This document shows positions 1-8,679 of a stretch of DNA of 64,000 bases, one piece after another. The notes under the pieces are model-generated. The model ran no database searches and had not been told where the DNA came from. It saw only the letters and a program-made list of their open reading frames with translations. The stretch's first letter is position 1. Each line of letters begins with the position of its first letter. Source of the stretch: Trebonia kvetii (GTDB lineage Bacteria > Actinomycetota > Actinomycetes > Streptosporangiales > Streptosporangiaceae). The position numbers and the translations under genes are program-made. The stretch is from NCBI RefSeq assembly GCF_007827045.1, contig NZ_RPFW01000005.1, forward strand, positions 143,835 to 207,834, in the 5' to 3' direction.

Positions 1-2
1 TC

Positions 3-383
3 GCCAGGCTGGGCTTCCACCACGGGTTCGCGCTCAGCGTGACGCTGCCCGCGATCGTCGGGCAGCAACCGGCCATGGCGCTGCTGCTGTCCGGCGGCAG
101 CGTCAAAGGCGAGGAGGCCGCTCGCATCGGCCTCGCCGACCGGCTCGTCGCCCCGGGCACGCAGCGCGCGGCCGCCCAGGAGTGGGCGGCCGAACTGGCC
201 GAGGCCGCGCCGCTCGCCGTGCAGTCCATCCGCCGCACGCTCCGCGGCGACCTGCCGCGGCGCGCCCGGGCCGTCCTTGAGCACGAACTCGCCGAGCAGG
301 CCCGACTGTGGGCGACCGCGGACGCGGGCGAGGGCATCGCCGCCAGCCTTGAGCGCCGCCAGCCCAAGTTCACCGGCGCCTAG
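3..383 (+). CDS. Enoyl-CoA hydratase/isomerase, C-terminal part (cut by window edge)
   Basis: The frame is open from the first bases of the window, so the start lies outside. The visible 126 residues read like the second half of a crotonase-fold protein: a G-F-A-L-S-V-T-L-P stretch, then a GEEAARIGLADRLV helix region, then the C-terminal trimerisation helices ending in RRQPKF. Crotonases hydrate trans-2-enoyl-CoA in beta-oxidation. The stop is 31 bp before the SDR start, so the two are probably co-transcribed. Substrate is unknown. The family call is safe, but hydratase versus isomerase cannot be separated because the first catalytic loop is missing. Confidence 0.85.
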   Translation, partial: ARLGFHHGFALSVTLPAIVGQQPAMALLLSGGSVKGEEAARIGLADRLVAPGTQRAAAQEWAAELAEAAPLAVQSIRRTLRGDLPRRARAVLEHELAEQARLWATADAGEGIAASLERRQPKFTGA

Positions 384-414
384 CCAAGCCAAGCGGAAGA
401 GAAGAGGTTAACGC

Positions 415-1302
415 ATGACAGGTGACAGCCTTCCGCCAGAGAGCGCCGAGCAGCGGTTCCGCGGCGGGACCGCCGTGGTAACGGGCGGCGGCGCGGGGAT
501 CGGCGAGGGACTGGTCCGCTACCTCTGCCGGATCGGGATGCGGGTCGTCATCGCCGACATCGACACGACTCGCGCGACCGCCCTCGCGCAGGAGCTCACC
601 AGGGACGGCGGCGACGCCATTCCCCGGACCGTCGACGTCACCGATGCGGTGGCCGTCGAGGAACTGGCCAGGTCAACCTTTGACGCGCACGGCAGCGTCG
701 AACTGCTCATCAACAACGCCGGGCTGGAGACCGCGGGCCTGGCCTGGGAGGTCACCGTCGAGCGCTGGCAGCGGCTGATGGCGGTCAACTTGGACGGCGT
801 CTTCTTCGGTATCCGGGCCTTCGTGCCGAAGATGATCGCCGCAGGCGAGCCGGCGGTCATCGCCAACCTCTCGTCGATCGGCGGCATCTCCACGATGCCC
901 ATGCAGGCTCCCTACATCGCCAGCAAGCACGCCGTGCTCGCCCTGACGGAGTGCCTGCACCAGGAGATCCTGCTGACCGGGGCGCCGATCCAGGTCAGCG
1001 CCATCCTGCCGTACTCCGTCCGCAGCCAGATCTTCCTCGACGCGCAACGCGACGCCCCAGTCGGCAACCGGGCCGCCAACCAGCTGTTCGCGGCCATGCA
1101 GAAGGACAACGAGGAAACCAGCCTCGACCCGGTGAAAGCGGCCGAGCACATGGTCGGCGCCCTCGCCCGGGGCGAATTCTGGGTCTTCTCCGACGATGAG
1201 CGCTGCCGCGCGGTCGCGGCCCGCCGGGCGCGGCTGCTCGCCGAACTCACCCCGCCGGCCGACCCTCGCCCCCGGCTCGCGGAGATGGGAGTAACACTGT
1301 GA
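415..1302 (+). CDS. Short-chain dehydrogenase/reductase (SDR)
   Basis: A 295-residue classical SDR. The NAD(P)-binding motif TGGGAGIG is at residues 23-30, an NNAG motif follows at about 101, a catalytic Ser is near 153, and the YIASK catalytic Tyr/Lys motif is at 167-171. An Asp at the end of beta-2 (VIADID) suggests NAD rather than NADP. The start is preceded by a purine-rich GAAGAGAAGAGG Shine-Dalgarno stretch. The stop overlaps the next gene's start by four bases, implying translational coupling with the alcohol dehydrogenase. Its role is probably the 3-hydroxyacyl-CoA or steroid-alcohol oxidation step of the pathway; that is inferred from neighbours. Confidence 0.9.
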   Translation: MTGDSLPPESAEQRFRGGTAVVTGGGAGIGEGLVRYLCRIGMRVVIADIDTTRATALAQELTRDGGDAIPRTVDVTDAVAVEELARSTFDAHGSVELLINNAGLETAGLAWEVTVERWQRLMAVNLDGVFFGIRAFVPKMIAAGEPAVIANLSSIGGISTMPMQAPYIASKHAVLALTECLHQEILLTGAPIQVSAILPYSVRSQIFLDAQRDAPVGNRAANQLFAAMQKDNEETSLDPVKAAEHMVGALARGEFWVFSDDERCRAVAARRARLLAELTPPADPRPRLAEMGVTL

Positions 1303-2435
1303 GGGTGAAGGCAGCCGTCCTGTACGGCCCGGGCACGAAGTACCAGATCGAGCAGATTGAGCTTGACCCGCCTCGGGAGGACGAGGTCCTCGTCAAGTTC
1401 GCCGCCGCCGGCTTGTGCCACTCCGACGAGCACCTGGTAACCGGCGACATGGTCGCTGACCCGGCCTATGGCTCCACCTGGAAGCAGTTCCCCATGATCG
1501 CCGGCCACGAGGGCGCGGGTGTCATCGAGGAAGTCGGACCGGGAGTAACCAGCGTGCGTCCTGGTGACCACGTCGTCACCTCGTTCGTCCCGTCCTGCGG
1601 CGTCTGTCCCCCTGCGCATCGGGGCACCAGAACCTGTGCGATCTCGGAGCGACGCTGACCGCCGGGCGGCAGGCAGACGGCTCGTCCCGGCATCACACGC
1701 GCGGCGGAGAGGAATGCGCCACCATGTGCGCGCTCGGCACGTTCGCCGAGTACAGCGTTCTGAACACCGCGTCGGTCATCAAGATCCCTGACTACCTCCC
1801 GATGGATAAGGCGGCGCTTGTCGCCTGCGGTGTCACCACTGGCTGGGGGTCGGCCGTCTACGCGGCGGATGTCAGGCCGGGGGAGACCGTGGTCGTGATC
1901 GGCACCCGGGGGAGTGGGCATGAATGCCGTGCAGGGCGCGGCACTCGCCGGCGCCGGGTTCGTCGTCGCGGTCGACCCCGTCGAGTTCAAGCGCGAGCAG
2001 GCGCTGACTTTCGGTGCCACCCACACCGCGGACAGCCTCGCCGACGCGGTCGGCTTGGTGCGCGAGATCACCTGGGGCCGCATGGCGGACAAGGCGATCC
2101 TCACCGTCGGGCTCGCTGAGGGTGCGATGATCGCGCCCATGATGTCTCTGGTCAGGAAGGGCGGCCGCGCCGTTGTCACCGCAGTGGCGAACATGTACGC
2201 GACCGACGTCAGGCTCAGCCTCTTCGACCTCGGCATGCTGCAGAAGCAGCTTGTCGGAACCATCTTCGGATCGGCCAACCCGCGCTACGACATCCCGCGC
2301 CTGCTCGCCATGTATGAGGCGGGCAAGCTGAAACTGGACGAGCTCATCACCCGCACCTACTCGCTGGACCAGATCAACGACGGTTACCAGGACATGCGCG
2401 ACGGCCGGAACATCCGCGGCGTGGTCCTCTACTAG
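1299..2435 (+). pseudogene. NDMA-dependent-type zinc alcohol dehydrogenase, two compensating frameshifts
   Basis: Three overlapping reading frames together give one 378-residue medium-chain alcohol dehydrogenase of the NDMA-dependent (mycothiol-era) family. The N-terminal frame carries the catalytic zinc region (GLCHSDEH, then GHEGAGV). At 1608-1612 a C-run appears one base short, which breaks the structural-zinc lobe (CGVCPPC...). At about 1905-1912 an extra base in ACCCGGGGG restores the final frame, where the GTGGVGMNA nucleotide-binding turn would be. The total length is a multiple of three, so the two events cancel. Both lie in homopolymers, so sequencing error is as likely as real inactivation. 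If intact, it would oxidise an alcohol with tightly bound NAD. Confidence 0.8.
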
Positions 2436-2515
2436 CGGCGTGCCTGTTCAGCGGGGCCCAACCAGGTGGCAGCCAGCGGTGTCAGTTAACGGACGACGCT
2501 GATATGGAGAGTGCC

Positions 2516-2671
2516 GTGGCAGCGGATCGGGCGCAACGACTGCACGACCTCCTGCTGAGCCCCGCCGCCGGGCGAGACCGGCCGGCGGTGGTATCACCCG
2601 AAGGCATCACCACCACGTTCGGCGAGATGGACTCCTCGACGGCGTCTGTGGCCTGCGCCTCTACGACGTGA
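2516..2671 (+). pseudogene. AMP-binding (acyl-CoA synthetase-like) N-terminal remnant
   Basis: A GTG-initiated 51-codon frame resembles the first 45 residues of acyl-CoA/AMP ligases (HDLLLS...RPAVVSPEGITTTFGEMD) and then stops. The overlapping +1 frame to about 2732 encodes LYDVNLRDGWWSPELV, which resembles the DxNxR region of PfkB sugar kinases. The stretch is therefore probably a junction of two unrelated fragments. The rest of 2436-2938 holds no other gene that I can support. Confidence 0.45.
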
Positions 2672-2905
2672 ACCTCCGTGACGGATGGTGGTCACCCGAA
2701 CTTGTCACCCGGCTCCTGGCGCTAGCCACGTGATTGAAACCGCAGCGGGATGTCCGTCGTCACCGCCGCCAGCTCAATCCGCCCGGCATGCAGCCAGCGA
2801 CCAGTCGTCATAAGTGACGCTTGTATAACGGCCGGGCCACGTGTGTCATTTCTGGGGCTCGTGACCTTGACCTGTGTGATCGGGCTCACTAGTTTGATCA
2901 AAACA

Positions 2906-2919
2906 AGCAAGCGCTTGGG
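2906..2919. promoter_or_regulatory. KstR2-like operator upstream of binding lipoprotein
   Basis: AGCAAGCGCTTGGG matches 11 of the 12 fixed positions of AnCAAGnnCTTGnT, the published KstR2 operator consensus. It sits 20 bp before the ATG of the binding protein, so a bound TetR-type repressor would occlude the ribosome-binding or promoter region. Related sites lie at 5472 and 8462. Confidence 0.6.
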
Positions 2920-2938
2920 CAATTCTCGGGAGGGGAAC

Positions 2939-4183
2939 ATGAGAGGTCAATTGCTCGCCACCGCGGTGGCGCTCGCCGCCTCAGTTGGCGTCGCGGCATG
3001 CAGTTCGAGTAGTAGCACGACGCCCGCCTCGACCAACACCGGATCGGCAGGCGCCTCGACGGGCCAGGAGTCGTCGACGCCGTACCGGGTTATGGTGACT
3101 GGCGGGCTGAGCGCGGCGGGTGTGCTGGCGGATAACGCCTCCACTTCCGTGCTCTCCGCTAAGGCGGGCGCCGCGGCGATCAACGCCCAGGGCGGTATCG
3201 ACGGTCACCAGGTGGTCGTCACCGCGGCCGACGACGGAGGGAACCCGTCGACGGCCGTGACGGACCTGCTCAACGCCATCCACTCCGGAAACAAGCCGGA
3301 CCTCTACCTCGACTCCGGCCCGTCGCCTGTCGCGGCCGCCGTCCTCCCCATCCTGACGGCGAACCACATCCTGTCCTTCAACATCGCCCCCACGACGACC
3401 TCGTCAAACCCGGCTGACTTCCCGCTGAACTTCGACCTGTCGCCCGGCCCATCGGACTATGTCAAGGGCTTCATCCCGACGATGAAGGCGGCCGGCTACA
3501 AGAAGGTCGGCATCATTCACGGCAGCGACGCGTACGGCACCGCCTTCGGGAACGAGCTGAAGAGTGCGTTCATCGCGGCTGGCTTCACGGTGACGACAAG
3601 TCAGCAGTACGACGAGAACGCTCTCAGCATGACCCCGGAGCTGCAAGCCATCCAGGCCACCAAACCGGATGTACTGATCATGGACGCTTACGGGCCGCCC
3701 GTCGGCTACCTGCTCAAGAGCCTCCAGCAGCTCGGCTGGAACATCCCGATCCTCGCGGACAACTCGGTGTCGGCGACCGGGCTTATCTCAACCTCAGCGC
3801 CGAGTGGCTTCGAAGGCACGGCGCTTGTCAAGCATCTGAAAATGCAGGTCTTCAACAGCACCGTCTACAGTCCGTCCAACACGCTGGTGAACGACGCCGT
3901 GAAGACCATGACGGGGCTCGGCTCAATCAAGGCAACGCTCATCCTTGCATACAACTACGACGCCTTCCCGCTGTTGGCGGCCGCGGCCAAGGCGGCGAAT
4001 TCGACCGACCCAACGGCGCTAGCCAAGGAGCTGGTGAGCCCGTCGGTACTCAGCACCGCGCACACGGCTATGCTGACCCGTTACGGGTTCACCGCGGCTG
4101 AGCACTCGCCGCAGCCGAGCCCGAGCGAGTTCACCTTCATCTCACCATCGCTCATCGTCAACGGGCAGTTCGGGCATAGCTGA
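2939..4183 (+). CDS. ABC-type branched-chain amino-acid-like substrate-binding lipoprotein
   Basis: The ATG at 2939 follows GGGAGGGG and opens a 414-residue protein. It has a lipoprotein signal peptide ending in a VAAC lipobox and then a Ser/Thr-rich linker. A periplasmic-binding fold of the Leu/Ile/Val type follows: residues AKAGAAAINAQGGIDGHQV and a later GYKKVGIIHGSDAYG are characteristic. Upstream in-frame ATGs at 2750 and later lack a Shine-Dalgarno and would bury the signal peptide. No permease or ATPase gene is adjacent, so it is an orphan component. In actinobacterial steroid/aromatic clusters such lone proteins are common. A KstR2-like site precedes it and a strong hairpin follows it. 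Confidence 0.88.
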   Translation: MRGQLLATAVALAASVGVAACSSSSSTTPASTNTGSAGASTGQESSTPYRVMVTGGLSAAGVLADNASTSVLSAKAGAAAINAQGGIDGHQVVVTAADDGGNPSTAVTDLLNAIHSGNKPDLYLDSGPSPVAAAVLPILTANHILSFNIAPTTTSSNPADFPLNFDLSPGPSDYVKGFIPTMKAAGYKKVGIIHGSDAYGTAFGNELKSAFIAAGFTVTTSQQYDENALSMTPELQAIQATKPDVLIMDAYGPPVGYLLKSLQQLGWNIPILADNSVSATGLISTSAPSGFEGTALVKHLKMQVFNSTVYSPSNTLVNDAVKTMTGLGSIKATLILAYNYDAFPLLAAAAKAANSTDPTALAKELVSPSVLSTAHTAMLTRYGFTAAEHSPQPSPSEFTFISPSLIVNGQFGHS

Positions 4184-4193
4184 CGGCGCGTCA

Positions 4194-4226
4194 CCGGGCT
4201 GCGCCGCCGATCCCGGCGCAGCCCGG
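4194..4226. terminator. Strong hairpin between convergent genes
   Basis: A perfect 13-bp inverted repeat (4194-4206 with 4214-4226) with a 7-nt loop begins 10 bp after the stop of the binding-protein gene. There is no U-tract, as is usual in high-GC actinomycetes. It faces the convergent esterase at 4461-5426 and may serve both. The remaining 4227-4460 stretch holds no convincing gene. Confidence 0.75.
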
Positions 4227-4460
4227 ATCGTCGTCGAGCTTGCGCCCGAGTAACCATCTCCTTGCCCCGAAAGGCTCATTCAGCAGCCAGACGGGCGACA
4301 AAGGCTTGAACGTACCCCCGGTGTGACGCTTTTCGGGGCCGTCGGACCACACGCACCTGTCAAGGTAGCGGTTGGCGAGCACAATATTGATCAAGAGTCC
4401 GGCTTTGCAGACCGCGTACACGCCGGCCATCCCACGCAGACGACCACGACGCCCACCCGT

Positions 4461-5426
4461 TTACTCACGCTCCTCACCGCTGTCTTGAAATGGGCGTTTC
4501 ATCGCCAGCGCCGCTGCCAGAACGGCGATCTCCTCGGCACGCTCGCGCTGCACTATTGCCGCATCTGGGGCGGCCATTGCCGCGCCGTGGAACGTTCCAG
4601 GGAACACATGGAGTTCGACCGGCACTCCGGCAGCGAGCAAGGCCTGGGCGTAGCCAATGCCCTCGTCACGCAGCGGGTCGAATTCCATGACGCTGATGTA
4701 CGCGGGCGGCAGCCCGGCCAGGTCGGTGGCCCGCGCGGGAGCGGCGTAGTGGCTGACGTCCGGCGATCCGGGCACGACTGAGCCGAGGTAAGCGTTCCAG
4801 CTGGTGGCCGCCTTGCCAGCGTCCCACATGGGCGTATCAGTGAACTGCCTGCTGCTGCCGGTCCGCATCCGGTCGTCAAGCATCGGGATGCCGAGGTACT
4901 GAAAGCACGGCACTGGGCCGCCGTCGTCCCTGTTCTGCAGCGCCAGTCCCGCGACCAGGCCGGCGCCTGCGCTCGTCCCGTGCAGGGCGATGCGGTCAGG
5001 GTCCGCGCCAAGCGATGGCGCCTCGGCGGCCAGCCACCGCAGCGCAGCGTAGGTATCCTCCAGCGCTGCCGGGAAGGGATGCTCGGGTGCGAGCCGGTAA
5101 TCCACGGAAACGAGGGGAACGCCAAGCTCTCTGCTCAGCTCCGTGTTGCGAGCGTGGCTGGACTCCAGGTCGCACATGACGAAGCCGCCGCCGTGGGCGT
5201 GCAGGATGGCGCCGTACGGCGGGCTTGCGGCACGTTCGGGTCGGTAGAGCCGGACCTTAACGCCGTCAGGGGTGCGGTGCTCGGTGACATCCACACCCGA
5301 CGTGTCGACCGGGATGGCCGCCGCCGTCTCGGCCACGGCTGCCCTGACAGCTGCCAGGTCCGCAAGATCGCGTCGCGGTAGCTGGGCAATCAGACGGACA
5401 AGGTCAGGAGCGTAGCGGTAACTCAC
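4461..5426 (-). CDS. HSL-family alpha/beta-hydrolase (esterase/lipase)
   Basis: A 321-residue enzyme of the hormone-sensitive-lipase (family IV) group. The oxyanion HGGGF is at residues 78-82, the nucleophile elbow GTSAG has Ser152, the acid is in EFDPLRDE (Asp250 or Asp254), and His280 is in GTFHG. The GTG start at 5426 is preceded by GGAGG with 7-nt spacing. No signal peptide is seen, so it acts in the cytosol. It probably cleaves short acyl esters or lactones feeding the adjacent catabolic genes. A perfect KstR2-like palindrome lies 46 bp upstream of its start. Confidence 0.92.
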   Translation of the reverse strand: MSYRYAPDLVRLIAQLPRRDLADLAAVRAAVAETAAAIPVDTSGVDVTEHRTPDGVKVRLYRPERAASPPYGAILHAHGGGFVMCDLESSHARNTELSRELGVPLVSVDYRLAPEHPFPAALEDTYAALRWLAAEAPSLGADPDRIALHGTSAGAGLVAGLALQNRDDGGPVPCFQYLGIPMLDDRMRTGSSRQFTDTPMWDAGKAATSWNAYLGSVVPGSPDVSHYAAPARATDLAGLPPAYISVMEFDPLRDEGIGYAQALLAAGVPVELHVFPGTFHGAAMAAPDAAIVQRERAEEIAVLAAALAMKRPFQDSGEERE

Positions 5427-5471
5427 GTGACATCCTCCGCATAGAGGTCCGCGGTCACATCGTAGCTGGCA

Positions 5472-5485
5472 ACCAAGCGCTTGGT
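5472..5485. promoter_or_regulatory. Perfect KstR2-like palindrome upstream of esterase
   Basis: ACCAAGCGCTTGGT is a perfect 14-bp palindrome matching all fixed positions of AnCAAGnnCTTGnT. It lies 46 bp upstream of the GTG at 5426 on the minus strand, close to where a core promoter would be. The stretch 5486-5778 that follows holds nothing else that I can identify. Confidence 0.7.
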
Positions 5486-5778
5486 CACGCGATGTCCATT
5501 CCGCGGCGGCGAGAATGCAACGAAGGTTGGTCCTAACGCTGCTTGCGCCACTGACAAACCGAAGGGCACCCTCGGAAATGGCGCGGCAGCAGCCGGTCAG
5601 AAGTACTCACGTGCCGCCACCACGAAGGTGATCTACGGCGGCACCGAACGCCCGCGGCAGCGTCGTTATCTGGGATCGCAGCACGGGACGGAACGCCTAC
5701 GTTCGCCGCCCGAACTCCGGCTAGGCTTTCGTCGCACGCTGTCCTGGTGACGAGCCATGGCGTGCTCAAAGGTCCTGC

Positions 5779-6360
5779 TCAAAGGTCGCGGTCGGCGCCG
5801 TGCGCTGCTGCGTTCGGTGGATGGTTGCCGGGAGCGAGGATCTGGCCTAGCACGGCGTCGAACATGGCCTCCGCGAGGCGGCGGTCGCGCTGGCCGGCGG
5901 GCCGCGCGAGGATGGTGAGGATTGCTCCGGTTCCGGCTGCGTGGATGAGCTCGATGGCGTGGTTCTCGCTGACCAGGAGTCGTCCGGTGAGCGCTACCCG
6001 GTGCACGCGTCCGGCGAGGAGCCGGATTCCCGCCCGCGCGGCCGGTGACCGCCGCCCGCGGGCGGGGTCGGCGAGGAGCACGAAGAGTTCCGGGTTAGCC
6101 AGGCCGAAATCGATCGTCATGTCCCAGCCGCGGCGCAGATTGCCGACCGGGCTGGCGGCGGGCACCGCCGAGGCCTTCGCGGCCGCGAAACCGGTCATGA
6201 CGTGCTCTGCGACGGCGTCAAGAAGACCGTCCTTATCGCCGAACAGCCGGTAGATGGCCGGAGCCTGCACGCCCGCGCGTTCGGCGACGCCCCGTGTGGT
6301 GACGGCCGCCTGACCTCCCTCGCGCAGAAGCCCGGCGGCAGCGTCGATGATCCGCCATCG
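5779..6360 (-). pseudogene. TetR-family regulator lacking its start
   Basis: Reading the minus strand from 6360 gives a TetR protein: the helix-turn-helix begins RIIDAAAGLL, continues through VTTRGVAERAGVQ and APAIYRLFGDKDGLLDAV, and is followed by an all-helical ligand domain. No ATG, GTG or TTG exists in frame before the HTH. The frame runs upstream into the coding sequence of the oppositely oriented NmrA-like gene. The first in-frame start (GTG at 6270) would delete the first HTH helices. About 15-25 N-terminal codons and the promoter appear to have been deleted. It may have been the local repressor. Confidence 0.75.
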
Positions 6361-6941
6361 ACGCCGCAGTGAAAGCAGGCGTCGGCCGGGTCCTATACAC
6401 GAGCCATCAAGGCGCGGCCGCGGACACGCCCTTCGGGCCGGGGCCCGACCACGCCGCCACCGAGCAGATCTTCGCCGGGTCGGGGCTGCCGTGGACCTCG
6501 CTGCGCAACGGCTTCTATATGCATAGCCTGCAGTGGCTGCTCGGGCCGTGGCGCGAGACCGTAGCCATCGCCGTCCCGGCCAACGGGCCGGTGTCGTGGA
6601 CCTCGGGGAGCGACGCCGCCGAGGCGGCGGCGGCGGTCATCCTCTCCGACGGCGCGTACGACGGTCCCGTCACCATCACGGCGGGTAGCGCACCGACATT
6701 CGAGGACATCGCCGGCATCGCCTCAGACGTCACCGGTCGGGCGGTCCGGTTCGAGCTGCTTGACCCAGACGAGTGGATGCGCGCCCAGACCGCGGTCGGC
6801 CATCTGGAGTTCATGGCCCGCTTCCTGCTCGGCATGTATCAGGCCGCCGCCGGCGGCTTCTTCGCCGGCACCGACCCGCTCCTGCGCACGCTCATCGGCC
6901 ACGAGCCGCAGACCGTCCGGGACTACCTCGCCCAGGACTGA
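6351..6941 (+). pseudogene. NmrA-like NAD(P)-binding protein lacking its N-terminal third
   Basis: From 6351 the plus strand encodes IDAAVKAGVGRVLYTSHQ and about 190 further residues of an NmrA/azoreductase-type SDR: GLPWTSLRNGFY, AAAAVILS and a C-terminal helical part. The Rossmann GxxGxxG motif and roughly 80-90 residues that should precede it are absent; a stop codon lies at 6348-6350. The GTG at 6369 could start a product, but it would not bind a nucleotide. The 5' end abuts the truncated 5' end of the divergent TetR gene, so one deletion removed both starts. Confidence 0.75.
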
Positions 6942-6972
6942 CACCAGCGTCTGCCAGCTTGACCCCCTGCCG

Positions 6973-7194
6973 TCAGGCAAGGTCTACCTCATTGCCGTCT
7001 TCGTCCCATACGGAGATCGCGGACGTCGGGCAGGACGCCACCGCGTCGGCGAGGTCGTCCACGGCGACCGAACCGGCGTCGCCCGCCTGACTTTTCCCGG
7101 CTACGAGCATAAAGGCTGCCGGAGCGATATCGGCGCACAGTCCGGTGCCGACGCAGAGGTTACGGTCAACCTTGACGGTCCGCTGCGCTGTCAT
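6973..7194 (-). CDS. 3Fe-4S ferredoxin, P450 redox partner
   Basis: A 73-residue acidic ferredoxin. CVGTGLC supplies two ligands with a non-cysteine at the middle position, and CPTSAI supplies the last, which is the pattern of 3Fe-4S ferredoxins that feed bacterial P450s. The ATG at 7194 lies 11 bp after the P450 stop, so the pair is an operon. It would carry electrons from an NAD(P)H reductase, which is not encoded here, to the P450 encoded just upstream. Confidence 0.92.
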   Translation of the reverse strand: MTAQRTVKVDRNLCVGTGLCADIAPAAFMLVAGKSQAGDAGSVAVDDLADAVASCPTSAISVWDEDGNEVDLA

Positions 7195-7205
7195 GCTGGC
7201 CGACC

Positions 7206-8420
7206 TCAGGCCCGGCGCCGGTAGCGCAGCGGGACGACCTCGGGCCCGGCGATGACCCCGCCGGGGCTGAGCACGACCGCGCCGTCGATGGCGACATCGG
7301 TCAGACGGCGGGTGAGCAGCGTCAGCGCCTCTTCCATCTCGGCCTTGGCGATCGCGAAGCCGAGGCAGTAGTGCGCGCCGTACCCGAAGCCCATGTCGAA
7401 CAGCGGTTCCGGGCGGTGCAGGTCGAGCCGGTCGGGGTCGGTGAAGGCCGCGGGGTCGCGGCCGGCCGCCGCCAGGTTCAGCGTGATGCGATCTCCCGCC
7501 GCCAGGTGCTGGCCTTCGAAGATCAGGTCGCTGAGGGCCACCTTGACCTGACGGGGGGTCGCCGGGTGCAGGCGCATCGCCTCATTGACCGCCGCCGGAA
7601 CCAGCTCCGGGTGCGCGTGCAGGGTCTCCCACTGGCCAGCATCCACCACCGAGCGCACGCAGGAGGCCAGCTGGTAGCGGGTCGTGTCGTGGCCGGCGAG
7701 CAGCACCCCGGCGATGTTCCAGACCATCTCCGCCTCGGAGATCCGGTCGCCGGCCTGGGCGGCGTCGACGAGGTCGCTTATGAAGTCCTTCTCCGGCCTG
7801 GCCTTGCGCTTCTCGACGATCTTCTGCGAGTAGTCCCTGACCTGGGCCAGGGCGGACTCCAGGCGGGGAACGCCCGGCCAGAACGGCTCCTGGCCGAGCA
7901 GCCGCAGCTCCACCGTGGCGTGCTCGAACTCGGGAACGTCCTCGGGAGGGATACCGATGAACTGCGAGATCACCTGGATGGAAAGGTGATGGCTGTAGTC
8001 GGTGACGAAGTTGCAGCTGCCGCGGGTCAGCAAGCCGTCGATCAGGTCGCTGGCCAGTTCCCTGATGAAACCCCGGGCCTGGGCGATGCGGCTGGCGCGG
8101 AACCCGCGCACCATAACAGGCCGGAGCCGGTCGTGCACGTCGGCCCAGGTGAGGTTCAGGTTGCCGAGAACGAGGTAGTCCATGATCGGGCCGCTCTCGA
8201 TTCCCTTGTCGATGAACACCTGCGGCGTGCGCGGTGAGACCCGGTCGTCACGGAACAGATCGCGGATCGTCTCGTAGGAGAAGACCTCGACCCCGGACCT
8301 GCCGTCCGCCACCCGGATGCGGTCCGGTCCCATGCCCAGGATGCCGTTCGGATGGTCGATGAACTCGGCTGTGTGACTGTCGAGATAGGGCAGTTCCCGG
8401 TGCTGAACTGCTGCAGTCAT
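7206..8420 (-). CDS. Cytochrome P450
   Basis: A 404-residue soluble bacterial P450. The I-helix oxygen motif AGHDTT is at 242-247, the K-helix EAMR at 280-283, and the haem loop FGYGAHYCLG at 345-354 with Cys352 as thiolate ligand. Length and lack of a membrane anchor fit class I enzymes using a ferredoxin, and its own ferredoxin gene follows directly. Substrate cannot be read from sequence. The KstR2-like operator 42 bp upstream and the neighbouring SDR, ADH and hydratase suggest hydroxylation of a steroid, terpenoid or other alicyclic compound. Confidence 0.95.
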   Translation of the reverse strand: MTAAVQHRELPYLDSHTAEFIDHPNGILGMGPDRIRVADGRSGVEVFSYETIRDLFRDDRVSPRTPQVFIDKGIESGPIMDYLVLGNLNLTWADVHDRLRPVMVRGFRASRIAQARGFIRELASDLIDGLLTRGSCNFVTDYSHHLSIQVISQFIGIPPEDVPEFEHATVELRLLGQEPFWPGVPRLESALAQVRDYSQKIVEKRKARPEKDFISDLVDAAQAGDRISEAEMVWNIAGVLLAGHDTTRYQLASCVRSVVDAGQWETLHAHPELVPAAVNEAMRLHPATPRQVKVALSDLIFEGQHLAAGDRITLNLAAAGRDPAAFTDPDRLDLHRPEPLFDMGFGYGAHYCLGFAIAKAEMEEALTLLTRRLTDVAIDGAVVLSPGGVIAGPEVVPLRYRRRA

Positions 8421-8461
8421 CGCGCCTCTCCCGTTCGTCCTCGTCTGGAGATATTGTTTTA

Positions 8462-8475
8462 ATCTAGCGCTTGCT
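8462..8475. promoter_or_regulatory. KstR2-like operator upstream of P450 operon
   Basis: ATCTAGCGCTTGCT matches 11 of 12 fixed positions of AnCAAGnnCTTGnT. It is 42 bp upstream of the P450 start, nearly the same distance as the perfect site in front of the esterase (46 bp). Confidence 0.6.
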
Positions 8476-8490
8476 TGCCAAAATTGGCAA
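8475..8490. promoter_or_regulatory. Second palindrome in P450 promoter region
   Basis: TTGCCAA-AA-TTGGCAA is a perfect 7-bp inverted repeat with a 2-bp centre. It abuts the KstR2-like site and lies in the unusually AT-rich 8440-8560 interval, which also holds the start region for the divergent conservon. It is a candidate operator for a second regulator. Confidence 0.45.
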
Positions 8491-8679
8491 TGGTAATGCC
8501 GCGCCTGCCCTCAGCCTGCTATGGTCTCAATCCTTGCAGGAATCAAGTTATTAATGGTTAGTCACGCCGGGGGGCTGGCGACCGCTGGGCAGAGGCGTCC
8601 TGCGTCTACTGACGCTTGACGGCGCGGCCTCTGCGGTGCGGACGGACGCCTCCCTCGTGCATGTCATGTGTGAGGCGCT

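Noticed and set aside
4191-4430. 79-codon minus-strand frame after the binding-protein gene
   Set aside because: It overlaps the terminator hairpin and has no family features or Shine-Dalgarno.
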